Origin: Paragonimus westermani | Taxonomy: Eukaryota; Platyhelminthes; Trematoda; Plagiorchiida; Troglotrematidae | DNA length: 64,000 bases | Reading direction: 5' to 3' | Assembly: GCA_008508345.1 (NCBI GenBank) | Contig: QNGE01000964.1 | Location: forward strand, 22,730-86,729 | Shown here: piece by piece, positions 37,240 through 48,675 of the stretch | Layout: each line of letters opens with the position of its first letter | Position numbering within the stretch: position 1 is the first letter of the stretch | Notes under the pieces: model-generated | Seen by the model: only the letters and a program-made list of their open reading frames with translations | Databases searched by the model: none | What the model was told of the DNA's origin: nothing | Position numbers and translations under genes: made by a program

Positions 37240-39180
37240 GACAAACCTTATTTCTAAAAAAATGTGCATAACACATTAACATATTTGTTCATGTCCCGGA
37301 TGGATTTGTCACTTCCAGCCAAAACCACGTTAGAAAGGAAATGTACGTTGCGACTGGTTGGCTCCCAGTCGTAATTCGAGACTGTGTACCAACACGCGAA
37401 CACTTGCTTATTGTTACTTTCACTACGCACGAAAGAGGACACGGATAAAACGATGATTGAAGAAAATTCTTCGAGCACCGATTGTTTGAACAGACTACGT
37501 TTCATGGATGTGTAGGAACACCAGGAGTACCTAGGCCTATATATGTCCATCGTTAGTGAACGGCCGACGACGCTATAAGTGGTGAGCGTCGATCAACGTC
37601 ACCAGAACGTTTGGGCAGAAGTAAAATGAAGAATTTCTGCCAAAACTACAAACTGCGACTGGCCATCAACCCAAAGCTCCAAAAGCCTCGTATGTTGCCC
37701 ACCCAAGCCTGCAAAAGAAATGAAACCAATGATCTAATTTCGCACAAAAGAATCTGGCGGTGACTCCCTAAATTCCAGGAAACTGGTTGTGTAGACAATC
37801 AAACTCTGATGAGTTCGACTAAACTCATCAGCAAAAGTTTTCATTAATGCAATTGGCTAACAAATAAACTTAGTAACATCGACAATGAAAGCGACACAAC
37901 TGTAATGTTTTCTTCGGTTGGCTGAGTAAAACACCAAAGTTGTCGTGTGGTGTAGAGTCTGGGGCGAAATTTGGTTAGGTCTCATCGATCACGTACAGAG
38001 GGTGAGGAGCGAACAGATAAGCTGTTTGAAACGTACGGGCATAGCACCGGAACATGTCACGCGATTGAAAAGTTAAAATGTCAATGGGCGAAAAAACGGG
38101 ATGTGTCACGCACGCCCCTGCAGCACAGTAATGATCGCTTAATAGACATTCATGAATATCTTGCCAGAAATCGTCCAAAAGTTTATCTGCTTAAATACAA
38201 CTTTCTGTATGTAATACACGAGCTCGAGCGTACACTTCACATAACCACTTTGGTAGCTATCAAGTGTATCCGCAAAAATAACAGAGCTCGAGCTTCACGG
38301 TTAATATCATAGGTATCACAAAGTATGGTCAGTAACCGAGTGAATAGCAGCAGCTTCAACGTTTGGCGGTGGATAACCATCACGCCAAATGGAAAACTGG
38401 AGTAGTGAGATGGTCAAGTTGGAAAAAAAGATTCCAAATTGTAGCCAACTATGTGAAACTATCCAAGGGGGAGAACATCACCGATATGTTTGGCATGACA
38501 ATTATTGTCACACAATACACTAGACAGCACGTGGGTCGGATTCAGTTAGACTTCCCCCAACCTGGGGTGGGGCAGAAAATGTAGTCTGAACCACCACAAC
38601 AATTTACTTGGTAGTCAGCCCTTAAATGAGACAATGGCCGTCAAAAATGCAAAGAACAGGCGTCTGTAAAAAAAACAGTCCGCGGAAGCCTAGTGTTAAC
38701 GACATGGTCGCGAGTTCAAGTCCAGCTGTTGGGACTACATCTGGCTGACAGTCTTCAGCCCACAAACGACCTAGTATGTCACATGGCAGAAAATATCGTC
38801 CGATGTAAAAAAGCCGTAAACTGTAAAACTGATGTGAAAAAGTTTGTTTGCTGTTAATTGCGGTCTGGATGAATACTAAACACGTTGGATGATGAAGGAC
38901 ATTAAACAAAGTGCACATCGTGATACCGTGGCGACCACATATTTGAATCTGGACGAACAGATCTGCGCCAAGGTGTGAACGCACAGTTAACAGACAGCAG
39001 GACGTTGCAATTCTATCCGATAGCTGGAAGTACTTGACAGTACCTCGAAAAAAGCACCTTAATGTTGGTCATACTCGACTTATTGTTGCCGCGTCCACCT
39101 ACTGGAGTTGAAGCTGTCACTATGACGGAAGTGATTAACCTGAGTAAGTTTATGAGTGAAAGAACACGGGGAAAAAGGAC
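37240..39180. other. UTP4 intron sequence, no further gene seen
   Basis: Frames at 37254-37550 (minus) and 37971-38312 (plus) are not recognised. A possible tRNA-derived promoter fragment near 38687-38726 (AGCCTAGTGTTAACG, then GAGTTCAAGTCC) resembles box A and box B of a SINE, but the boxes are too close together for an intact one. Confidence 0.4.
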
Positions 39181-39184
39181 AAAC

Positions 39185-39665
39185 CTGATTTCAACTTGGT
39201 ACACCATAATTCTCTACCACTCTCCAATGAAATGCAGCATAGTTCGTTGGTTTCCCTCGTGACTAGAATAACTGTTGAAGAATCCGGGGTGAATACCATA
39301 CAGTAAGCTGACGGGAGCCCTGGGTCTGGATGAACGGGATATGGACTGGGCGGAATAAATGTCATGGTAGATACAGGAGATCCTGTGGACAGAGCCTTCG
39401 TAGCTGCAGATTCATCGAGCGCAAAGAACTTGGCGATGGTAGTGGGTGACAGCTCATCAGTGTCCGTATCTGTCTCAGAAGAAGAGGTCATACTGGAAGC
39501 AGACAATCGAGACACATCCAACTGGGAAGCTGATACATCGTGGTTACGATGTTCACCTCGAGAAGGCGAGGAACGTGCAGCGTGACCAATTTTTCTCTTG
39601 CACTCGCCTTGATCCCATTTTACTCGCATGATCGATACGCTGGGCAAAGACGAGTTTTCCGTTGG
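39185..39665 (-). CDS. UTP4: UTP4 (cirhin) exon B
   Basis: A 481-base exon follows an acceptor with a branch-point-like CTAAC and a T-run (TTTTTTTCTAAC...CTATCAAG). It ends at donor TCAG|GTTTGT. It begins in phase 0, matching exon A, and ends in phase 1, matching exon C. The product starts PTENSSLPSVSIMRVKWDQ. It then has a Ser/Thr/Asp-rich low-complexity insert (SASSMTSSSETDTDTDELS) not found in human UTP4. It ends with a WD strand set, YCMVFTPDSSTVILVTRETN then ELCCISLESGREL, corresponding to the blade after the cirhin IAYST block. No ATG is needed because this is internal. Orientation and order agree with exons A and C. Confidence 0.85.
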
Positions 39666-39669
39666 CTTG

Positions 39670-42615
39670 ATAGATCCACAGTTAGAAAAAAACGACCAGT
39701 TCAGTCACAAGAAGATAACGAAGATGTAATAAGGTGTAAAATTCTCATTAAAGCTGTGTTATGATATTTGAAATGGTTATTCTATTTCCATCTGCAGAGC
39801 GTTCCAACAGCGCTACGATCACAGAATCACAGCCGGAACTGTCAGAACAATTTCGACTCGTGGATTATCTCCCGTTTGGCCCTCAGTTTCTACTGTACTA
39901 CGCAAAATGGACCTTTTCATGGCGATTCCGAAGTCCGATGGATGAAACGCGTTACATACGTGTAATTCGGAGAACGAAAATCAACCGGAATCGAAGTCCA
40001 TATTAACTTTGTCTTCCTGGATAATTAACCTATGAGACAGGAAGAATGGTTAATCAAACAAGGTATCGGCGGGATTCAAATTGAGGTCATCGACCATGAG
40101 AGTTGTCCAGTAGGCCGCATGAACATTCGAATACCGGGTTCCAATTAATCCGGAGAATCGAAGAGACAGTCACCCTGTTTATATTACTCAGAAGCACAAA
40201 TGAGTAGCATGAAAATAAGCGGAAAGACTGATGCACGCGCTCATTCTACTGTCGCGTTTGATTTGCTCTTTATCAACGTCCGTGAGGTCGCCTTAATTCT
40301 AACAAATTTGGTCATATCCTCGAAGTCTCTCAGAAATGCCCGATCAGGGAATACTCAACCCTGAGTTCATGGGAAAGGCTGGACCTATGAAGCAAGTTAT
40401 TAATAGGCAACAAAAATAGGATGTAAAAATACGATGATCAAAAACGATAGGCTGTGCACTTTCCATAGATTTGCATTCCATGTTAGATACAAAACGCTGG
40501 TCTCCCTATTAAAATGTTCCGTGTAGAACAAATATGTTCCCGACTGTTACATTCAGGTTTATTTCTAAATGAATTTAGGCGAAGAACACCAAGAGCAGAA
40601 CGAGTCCATTTCCAGGATCGAGCAACAAGTCAATTATCGACCAATAGCTGTCAAGTACAAAAAACGACGGTGTGGGAAGTAGACCCCGTGATAGTACCTA
40701 AAACAGACAACTAGCCTAACAGGAGACAACGCCGAGCCGATCGTCGAACACAGTGTGGTTCATGGACAGAGCAAAATGCCGACAAATTCGTGATGGGGAC
40801 CAGCGACAGGTGCAAAAGGACTCGACAAACAATGAGACACAGCCAACTGGGATGTGTGGGACACTCAATCATTCGAGAAATACCATTGGTTGAAACTGAC
40901 ATCGGCCGATGAGGGGGAAAACGTCATAGGCTGAATGCGTGCAATCACTGAATGACCACAATAGGCGATCGATAAGTTTCGCTGTTCAATATAAACATGC
41001 TTAATTTTTGGATGATAATTGGATTTGAGCTTAGTAATTTGTGACTTCATTTGAACGGATTCAGAAAAACCTTTCATTGAGGCACAGTTGATATTTGTTA
41101 CTGGCATTACCCGCTCCTTCGTTTGCAACCAGTCGTTTCAATTACAAATAGATAATTAAAACGGTGCATCTTTCGACACGTATCGCTCAAAATCGGGTAT
41201 AACGCTTTTTGGGTCATAGCGAGTCCTTCATACGCAAAGGCAAACAGTAATCCAGCATGAGATACTTTTCACTTTATGGTCATGGTGAGCACACAAAATA
41301 ACCGAATGAGTTGTCTGTACAGGTTTGGAACCGAAAGATGGAGTAAATAATTCTAACTGTTCAAGTTTCCATGTTTTTGCAGCATCCTAGCTCACAAACA
41401 AACCTGCTACTTTCACGGGACCGCAGCTCCAAATCGTACGGCGGTGATGTGGTTATCATCAACACTTTTAACTGCAAACTGCACCCGTGGGTACAGCTTG
41501 GACGGCCGTTGATTTTAAAAAATGGTCCACGAGGATGCGGAGTAATGAATAAGTATAAATGTGTGAAGAATACGGAAAATAGAAGTAATGAAGCTCCAGA
41601 AAAAGGAATCAGTTAGCAACCTCGCCATTAACAGCGGTACACCACCACATCAGAGTTATTCTCGGGGCGGACGGTCGCAAACACTAGGTAAAAGACACTC
41701 ATCAACCATCGTACGTAGGTTAATCAAGTTTTTAATAGCCCATGATCATGTTATCGCTTGGCCGCCCTGGGATTTCTTCTACCCATCAGTAACCACAGCG
41801 AACAATGCGCAGTGTTGGATCCAACCAGTGACGACTGTGTATTTTTATCACATCGGTAATTGGCCAAGAACTTGCCCGCTCCCCAAATGAGCACCGATGG
41901 ACTGTCGCACCGCTGACAGTTAACCCGCTTGATACAGGCTGATAGTAAAGTTGGTGGAAAACTGAGTTTAGATGCCAGGCCACTGATCCGCAGTGGAAAA
42001 CTGAAGGCACACATGCGCTGTGTGCACTCAGTTCAGACAACAACCCTTCACCACCACCTCTGAAAGGATCAGGAGGAACTGGAGCGTTAATACGCATCAA
42101 TCATTAAAGCGCTAAAGCCACTTCGATTTTCGTCAAGGGATCGTCGCTTACGTCATAAATAACCATATAGTCTCCATAATATATGGCTGAATGGGCTAGC
42201 CCAGGCCAGGTGAACTATTCCTCAGCGCACACAGCCTAGCTTTCAAGGCGTCCCCAAAAGCCATGTTTTTCATGTATAGTCTCACTAACACTGTCGACTG
42301 AAAGTTCGACCAACAGTTAAAGAAATAACGGCATCTGGCTGTACCCTAATAAAAACGCCTCTCCCACCTGCTTAACGTGATAGGACAAGTAGGCATAACA
42401 GTCGTTACGCAGGCACTTCATAAGCCTGTGTTTTAATTCATAGCGGTCCGTGTACTGGGAGTCAGGGGGATCGGTCAAAGTCATTTCCGAAGTATTTGCA
42501 ATACACCTTCGGGACAGACTCTTCACAAGAGGTTTGCACCATAGTTGAGACTTTTGCCTAGTGCTTATCTAGATCACGTCACTGTGGGGACCCAGAAAGG
42601 TTAACTGTCAGTACT
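39670..42615. other. No recognised gene (within the large UTP4 intron)
   Basis: Only short frames with no family resemblance, for example 40514-40714, 41371-41616 and 41588-41890. No repeats shared with the rest of the window were noticed. Confidence 0.4.
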
Positions 42616-42619
42616 GTTT

Positions 42620-43480
42620 GATAGGCTTTTTGTATACTCTCGTTGCATAATTTCCAACTGAGCATTTTATGTTTGCGGGCAGACTATCTCTGAACAAAAG
42701 ATAAAACGGGGCGGGCACGAACAGCGGTATGGTTTGAATCAAAGTTGCCACTCCAAAATGAAAGACCATCTCTATGGGAGTGGTGTCACCGATAGCTGAC
42801 TGTGATATAAACAAGTTGTGTTCATGATTGAGTTGCACAGGACGTTTATCACGTGACAGTGGTCGTTTACGCCGAGACACGCAACTCGATGTGTACAGAC
42901 TCTGGGATGTGCATAACTGTAACGGCCTATCACCAATTTTGACGCACCGCGCTCAGGCACCATACATACCACTAACCGCCTCCTCTCTGACCAATCTGAA
43001 TTCCCATCACAAGAAGCAACGATGCCCGTGTTCAGTCGGCCTGTGAAGATTAAAAAGGGCGTCATGAAAAGCGTTCACAGCAGCGTTCGAACTGCCGTCT
43101 GCGGGAGCATGTGTAGATATGATAGATAAATAATGTCTTTGATTTGTCTCGACCGACTTTGGCAGAAGTATCAAGTCTGACGGTACACAAAGGATCAGTC
43201 GCTGAAATCTAACCGAGCAAACTCTGTTTTGCTTCGGAGTTCGGTACAACCCCCACCATTACTTGACCGGGAGATTCAGCCTTATTGTCACTAAAGACTT
43301 TAATGAAGAACAACTGATCCACGGCATTATCCAAGGGCGAATCCAAGTGAACCATGATGTTAGGCTCGTACAGGCGCGATCCGGAGATAGCACGCATCTA
43401 GTCTCACATTCAAAAAAGTGCCAACCACAGTAGCTTGCTGACTTATTTGTCGGAGAGTGCGGACGTTAAAAGCGCCCATT
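42620..43480 (-). mobile_element. RTE endonuclease-domain relic
   Basis: Minus-strand translation across frames gives the fluke RTE endonuclease in order. It begins MGAFNVRTLRQ (near 43480), then VMVGVVPNSEAKQSLL (43209-43260), LCTVRLDTSAKVG and YLSIISTHAPADGSSNAAVNAFHDALFNL (43060-43150). A decayed stretch with PERGAS near 42975, the NGDR-like block and LFISQSAIGDTTP (about 42790) follow. The A-P-x-D position is kept, but several frameshifts and stops break the domain. No RT follows on the minus strand, so the copy is truncated. Confidence 0.8.
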
Positions 43481-44294
43481 TTTACCGGTTGACTTCGACC
43501 GGATTATGGCCCAATCTACAATTAAATAAAGGTGAAAAGTAGATACAATCAGTTAATCTCGCCTGTTGGATTCATTTCACGAGCATGACAAGGAACGGAT
43601 GATGTAATTTGTTAGATGGCAGTATAAGAGTATAAAAAGCAAGAGGTCACGGAAAAATCTTGAACCAGTAGACGTTGTGTGGCAATCCTGCCCGGGAGTT
43701 CGCGTAACAGGGCTAAATGTGCGAAAGGACAGCTTGTGCAACCTAGTTGTTGAAGTTTGGGTAAATTTGGACCGAAGACCATGATTCCCAAGCCAAAATT
43801 TGAATATCTGAGAAACAGGCGAGTGAGAGATGAAAGCAAGCTTTTGAGAGCTCATGGGGCCCTAAGTTTAACCTGCAAAGTAGCGAAAATTCCCATCCAG
43901 TCAAGTAGAAAAAACCGTGACGAACATGTTTTCCATAATTTATCGGTGTATAATTACAGTTAAATCGGACATTTTAATGAACATAAACCGACTGATATTT
44001 AACTAGTCAAGAAAATACGTCTCAATAATTAACAGTCACAATCCTAGACACCGGGTAGGTTTATTTCCGCTGACCGAAGTCAACTGTCGGTGTTGATACG
44101 AGTCATAATGGACCCATCGACGTCGGAGAAGCAGTATATCTGGGAACGGGACCAGCCAGAACTATCTTCGGTCATAGCGAATGTAGGGCTTGACTGAACT
44201 GTCTGTGTGAACGGATAGCAGGATTTCGTAGCCGGATAGCGATCGCCTTTGCAGTGGTCAACATCCGTTGGCTGACCATTTTTGGTTGGTTGGC

Positions 44295-44504
44295 TTAGAC
44301 TCGGGAGGAAATATAGAAAGTCTGCTTGGCATCCGCCCGACGGTTCATATCAATCGTATACGCTACAACTGTGTTATGGATAAATTCGATAAGACTGATC
44401 CCGAGCCAAGCTAGGTGGTGTTCTTTGATCTGTTTTGACAAACACTTAGTCGATAGGTAAACGCACTCCACTGCAAAACAGCAAGAGAACCAGTGCGCGA
44501 GCAT
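44295..44504 (-). mobile_element. PLE GIY-YIG relic
   Basis: The frame includes CFAVECVYLSTKCLSKQIKEHH, then LAWLGISLIEF and NRRADAKQTFYISSRV. Block by block this parallels CSCGTSYVGRTTRRLSERIREHH, PAWLNSGITKS and NHAVNVKDAFRPIYRV of the PLE at 36292-37062. Y-V-G is eroded to Y-L-S. It is an old fragment of the same family. Confidence 0.7.
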
Positions 44505-45042
44505 GGATTAGTCGAAGACAACAGGACTGTCCATCAAGCTCAAAGTCAACAAGGATGATGTAGTGAGCCAGCTGTGCAAAGTCACGGCTTAGTGCGTGCG
44601 TCCGGGAGTCTGGTGAGGTTTACGATTGATGATCTGCTTCGGTACCTTCTCTGAAAATCAAGCGGATGATACTGTCTTCTCCACTGTGATCACAAGATCG
44701 TGTGGTTCTGCAATGATCATGCTGCCTGTTATACAACCATCAGAACAGGCATTTTTTGGCAGCATGTTAGCAATACACCCTGAAGTTCGATCGGTTTACA
44801 GAAGAAATTTCCTTTGTTCAGTACGCCAAGCAATGAACCAGGTTGTGTTTCCGTACAAGTGACTACAAAAATTGAAGTACTCCACTGTACAAGTTGTGTT
44901 GCAATGCAAACAACGTCGTGAAATGCAGTCTACCTGCCAGGAAATAAAGCATCCTGCTTGAATCAGACTTTGAACGAATGAACCACACGCAAGAGGCAAC
45001 AACAACGTCAAAAATGTCGTCCGTACCAATAAAAAAGGCTGA
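44505..45042. other. No recognised gene
   Basis: Short frames only (44626-44862 plus, 44796-45135 minus), none recognised. Confidence 0.4.
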
Positions 45043-45239
45043 ACATTGACGAGGCGTGACGGATTGCGCATCTCGATGACCTACTGGGCTAAACTGGACG
45101 GTGTGGTGACCACACCAACATACAAGGCACGCCAATCAGTAGAGGTCTAACGAACCACAGTCTTCTGGTCTTCCAGGTTGGGTGTTAGAAGGTTGGCATC
45201 TTTCTCCCAGAAAACGTACCAGTCCCCGTACACTGCCAA

Positions 45240-45527
45240 CTACCCACTGCCTTGCGGTACAGGCTTTTGAGCCAAAGGCTTTGGTTGAGAACCATAATCA
45301 TTCTCCTGTCTAGGTCTGGGTGTCCTGGCAGTATCCCAGTTCACATACAACCATGAATAATCACCACCAGTAATTCCATACTGCACCGGCGATCTCACAG
45401 TATAAACCGAATCGCCCTGTTTGCTGCATACAACTGTGCATAGGCGAAAACGTGCTGCTGCTGCTGCTGCTGACCCCTCCTCTACTGTATTATGAAATCT
45501 AGCTCTCAGGTCCATCCCGACCTCCAT
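45240..45527 (-). CDS. Open frame in the RTE-associated head repeat, opposite to the endonuclease
   Basis: A 95-codon minus-strand frame precedes the RTE endonuclease head to head. Its product contains a GSAAAAAARF run encoded by a GCA/CTG trinucleotide tract at 45460-45478. It ends NDYGSQPKPLAQKPVPQGSG. The same sequence recurs exactly at 59568-59855, and a diverged relative of its downstream part recurs at 63775-64000. Function is unknown. It may be non-coding repeat sequence that happens to be open, or the end of a separate element fused to the RTE. Confidence 0.35.
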   Translation of the reverse strand: MEVGMDLRARFHNTVEEGSAAAAAARFRLCTVVCSKQGDSVYTVRSPVQYGITGGDYSWLYVNWDTARTPRPRQENDYGSQPKPLAQKPVPQGSG

Positions 45528-46504
45528 TTATGATAATTACTCCACAGGTCCCACAACAGATATAGCTAGTCATAGTGGCGTTGAGCCGGTGTGCTCCATT
45601 TCTTGCTATTCAACTTCAGGCCTCCTCGTCATTTGCTTAGACCTAGAATGCGAATTAATATAGGTGCCCTCAACGTCCGCACGCTAAAACAGATAGATAG
45701 GCTATCAGGCTGCTCTCGCACGAACGTTAGACTCGTTGCGTGTCGACGACTGCTGTATCTCGGAGACTAGACCCCAGGACAGCAGTCAACGCATGGAACT
45801 GACAGCACCTGCATTGTCTACCCAATACTGCTTATACACTTCTGGTGACTCTACAACCATCGTTACGGGTCAAGCTGGAGTCGGTATGGTCCTCAGCACG
45901 AGAGCTGCAGCCACATTAGTGGATTGGATTCCTGTTAACCGTAGACTGTGCCATCTTCCTGGCAGATTCCGTTAAGGCCAGGTCTAGACGCAAAACTTTC
46001 AGAAATCTTTCCATTGTGCATAATTGTGTTCCAACTGACTGTGGTCAAGCCAACATCAAGGATGCCTTCTAGTTGAATGTGACCGCTCTCCTTCGGTCGA
46101 CACTTGGTACTGATGTGGTTATTCTCGCCGGACATATGAATGCCCAGGTCAGCCGCCTTGGTGAGGCCGAGTCTCGTTTAAGTGGCAGGTTTAGGAGAGC
46201 ATCACATCGCTTAGATAATGGCGGACGATTGTTGCAACTATGTGCTGAGCACAAGCTATTTTTAGCCAACACCAGTTTTTGGGCATCATGCACGTCATTG
46301 CTATACTTGGCGTCCGCCTTCTTCGAATCAGGCCTGGTCTCAGATAGACCACATAGCCATTCGTGAAGCAGGTACCGTAGCATGCGACACGTGGGCACCT
46401 GGTTTGAACAGACATTGGATCTCAGAGAAATCTCTGGAGTTGTTAGAAGCCAGACTGGACATTCATCGTGACAGCTCGTACACCGAGACTTGGAGAGATG
46501 TCAT

Positions 46505-46985
46505 CATCACCACTATCAGTGGTACACACTAATGCTCAACTGCCACATAACCATGAAGAAAAAGCAAACCCTATATAGGAAGCGAGAAGGAACAAAAAGA
46601 GGACGGGGAGAGACCCAACTAATGAGGATTACGCCCATCTTCAAATATTCAACATCAAGGTGCCTACACCCTAAAAACAAACAACCGAACACTAACTGAA
46701 AGTAAGGCGTCATCAACAAGACAGCCTCCTTACGGCTTGCACTGCCCCGCATCGTTAAATGCACTCACTTCACAGACAACTCGGACAAACAACGACAACA
46801 TTCACGCCACTGAGCTCGGTTATTCGCTATCTCACCTAACTTATCCAGCCACCGATTCTGTGCGTCGCGAGGTCACCAGCCGGGAGACGAACTCGATCCA
46901 CAGTGGCCAACCCCTTCGTGAACGATTTCATCTGTCTACGCCAGGTCATCATCCGTTCACCTCGTACCGACACTTTTCAAAGAAG
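46505..46985 (-). mobile_element. Nested RTE 3' tail inside the RTE copy (left arm)
   Basis: Mirror of 58110-58590. On the minus strand it reads MMTWRRQMKSFTKGLATVDR and RVRLP, the RT C-terminus, followed by the 3' untranslated region and a GAT-type tail (plus strand CATCATCACC at 46500-46509). It separates endonuclease from RT in the host copy, in opposite orientation. Confidence 0.8.
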
Positions 46986-47427
46986 ACGGAGGGGCGTTAG
47001 TAGAGGCTTTGACTCATTTGTTTCAACTTGTGTGGACGTCGGAAACCATTCCCCCTAGTTGGGATCACTCGATAATGGTTCCTATATTCAGGAAGGAAGT
47101 TCGGGGCTCCTGCGAAAACCATGGAGGTATTCGTTTGACCTCAGTCATTTCTAGGGCTCTGGCATCCAGTATACTCCGCCGACTCACTGCAGTTCGGGAG
47201 ACAAACATTAGGGCAGAGCAGGCAGCGTTTCGCCCTGGATATAGATGAACAGATCACATTTTTACTCTTCGACAAACTCTGGAGCAGCGTCATGTGTATC
47301 GCCGGCCAACAATTGCTGTATTTCTCGACTATAAAGGTGCGTTCGATTCAGTGGATCGGTCTACACTTTTAGAGTGGCTCAAATGCAGAGGTGTGCCGAC
47401 CAAGCATGGGAACATACTGTCGGCACT

Positions 47428-47428
47428 N
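47428..47428. other. Single N at an inverted join
   Basis: The unresolved base sits where the plus-sense RTE copy meets a minus-sense RTE segment. Bases 47424-47427 match neither copy. This looks like a scaffold join. Confidence 0.85.
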
Positions 47429-48344
47429 AGGTGCCCCAGATTAACGAACACCGCCCTAGCCTTAGAGATACGCGCTTCTATTTCATTCCCTACACCTCCG
47501 CCGCCGCTGATGCAGCTTCTCAGGTATACCAATCGGTCATCAATCTTCATGACTTCATTATCTAACATCAAATCTACGTGATCACAGCAATCTTGCAGGA
47601 GCACCTTGCATTTTGAGGCTGCAAAGCGCATTTAGCAGAACGCGACATGGCGTCTAGCATTGTTTGTGCTGCTTGAAAGTTGCCAAACAGCAACGCCTTG
47701 TTGTCAGCATAATCACGATCAGTCAGTCTGTCACCATGTAGGAAGTCCGCGCCGGCATCTTGTGAGTGCCGGGGACAATCCTCCACTGTTTCGTCTATGA
47801 CGAAATCGGACAAAACTGGTGAAAAAGGACAGCCTTGACGTATGCCGCTGCTGGTACTGAAACTGTCAGACAGTTCACCGTAAACCCAAATCTGAGCTGA
47901 AGTATGGGAATGTGGTTCCGACAGTATGTTCCCATGCTTGGTCGGCACACCTCTGCATTTGAGCCACTCTAAAAGTGTAGACCGATCCACTGAATCGAAC
48001 GCACCTTTATAGTCGAGAAATACAGCAATTGTTGGCCGGCGATACACATGACGCTGCTCCAGAGTTTGTCGAAGAGTAAAAATGTGATCTGTTCATCCAT
48101 ATCCAGGGCGAAACGCTGCCTGCTCTGCCCTAATGTTTATCTCCCGAACTGCAGTGAGTCGGCGGAGTATACTGGATGCCAGAGCCCTAGAAATGACTGA
48201 GGTCAAACTAATACCTCCATGGTTTTCGCAGGAGCCCCGAACTTCCTTCCTGAATATAGGAACCATTATCGAGTGATCCCAACTAGGGGGAATGGTTTCC
48301 GACGTCCACACAAGTTGAAACAAATGAGTCAAAGCCTCTACTAA
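47429..48344 (-). mobile_element. RTE reverse transcriptase segment, direct copy of 57183-58098
   Basis: Offset 9754 holds from 47429 to 48344 with only a few substitutions noticed. The minus strand encodes the RT: FLDYKGAFDSVDRSTLLEWL, SSGIRQGCPFSPVLSDFVID, then DRDYADNKALLFGN (Y-x-DN, not Y-x-DD) and the C-terminal FAASKCKVLLQDC block. A TGA splits it upstream of HVYRRPT. Together with 46997-47423 it forms a local palindrome of 427-bp arms around the N. Confidence 0.88.
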
Positions 48345-48358
48345 GGCAAGGAAAGAGT

Positions 48359-48675
48359 GACTACCTCCCAACCACAGTTACTCCCGAAAAAGCAGGTTTT
48401 ATCAACCTTCCTTACACAAGTCACCACAACCTTACCGATGCAAGTCGAAAGTTGACATCTGTCATTGATCGCATATACCCCGCGGCGGAATTGCGCTCGT
48501 TACCCTCCACCCGTAGGATGAGCCTCCACTGCTCCGATCGTTCTTCTTCGGGAAACTCCGCCTCTCACGTTATCTACCAGTTCACTTGCAGTTGCGGTGA
48601 TTAATACATAGGCAGAACGGACCGAAATTTACGACAGAGGAAGGCGGAGCACATTCCCAGGCGGCTAGTGCAAAC
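48359..48675 (+). mobile_element. PLE fragment, 5' piece of a split GIY-YIG domain
   Basis: The plus strand reads AGFINLPYTSHHNLTDASRK, RIYPAAELRSLPSTRRMSL, then SASHVIYQFTCSCGD-stop-YIGRTD and LRQRKAEHIPRRL. This is the PLE stretch from before the endonuclease through its Y-I-G and EH motifs, with one TAA inside the domain. The remainder resumes at 50085 after an RTE-like element, so the PLE appears to be split by that insertion. Confidence 0.85.

Larger units (their letters stand above)
45046..47423 (+). mobile_element. RTE retrotransposon copy, left arm of a large inverted repeat
   Basis: Reverse complement of 57672-60049 over about 2.38 kb, with only a handful of differences noticed. From 45648 the plus strand encodes RINIGALNVRTLKQ, the start of the RTE endonuclease. 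The domain continues with many stops and shifts through VVILAGHMNAQVSRLGEAES (46118-46178), WRPPSSNQAWSQIDHIAIRE and ISEKSLELLEARLD (46425-46465). A nested antisense RTE tail occupies 46505-46985. RT sequence resumes at 47009 (THLFQLVWTSETIPPSWDHS) and reaches FLDYKGAFDSVDRSTLLEWL. The copy breaks off at 47423 just before the N at 47428. It is inactive. Confidence 0.88.

Noticed and set aside
37254..37550. Extra UTP4 exon between B and C
   Set aside because: Exons B and C join in phase and in continuous blade order, leaving no room for it; no similarity to UTP4.
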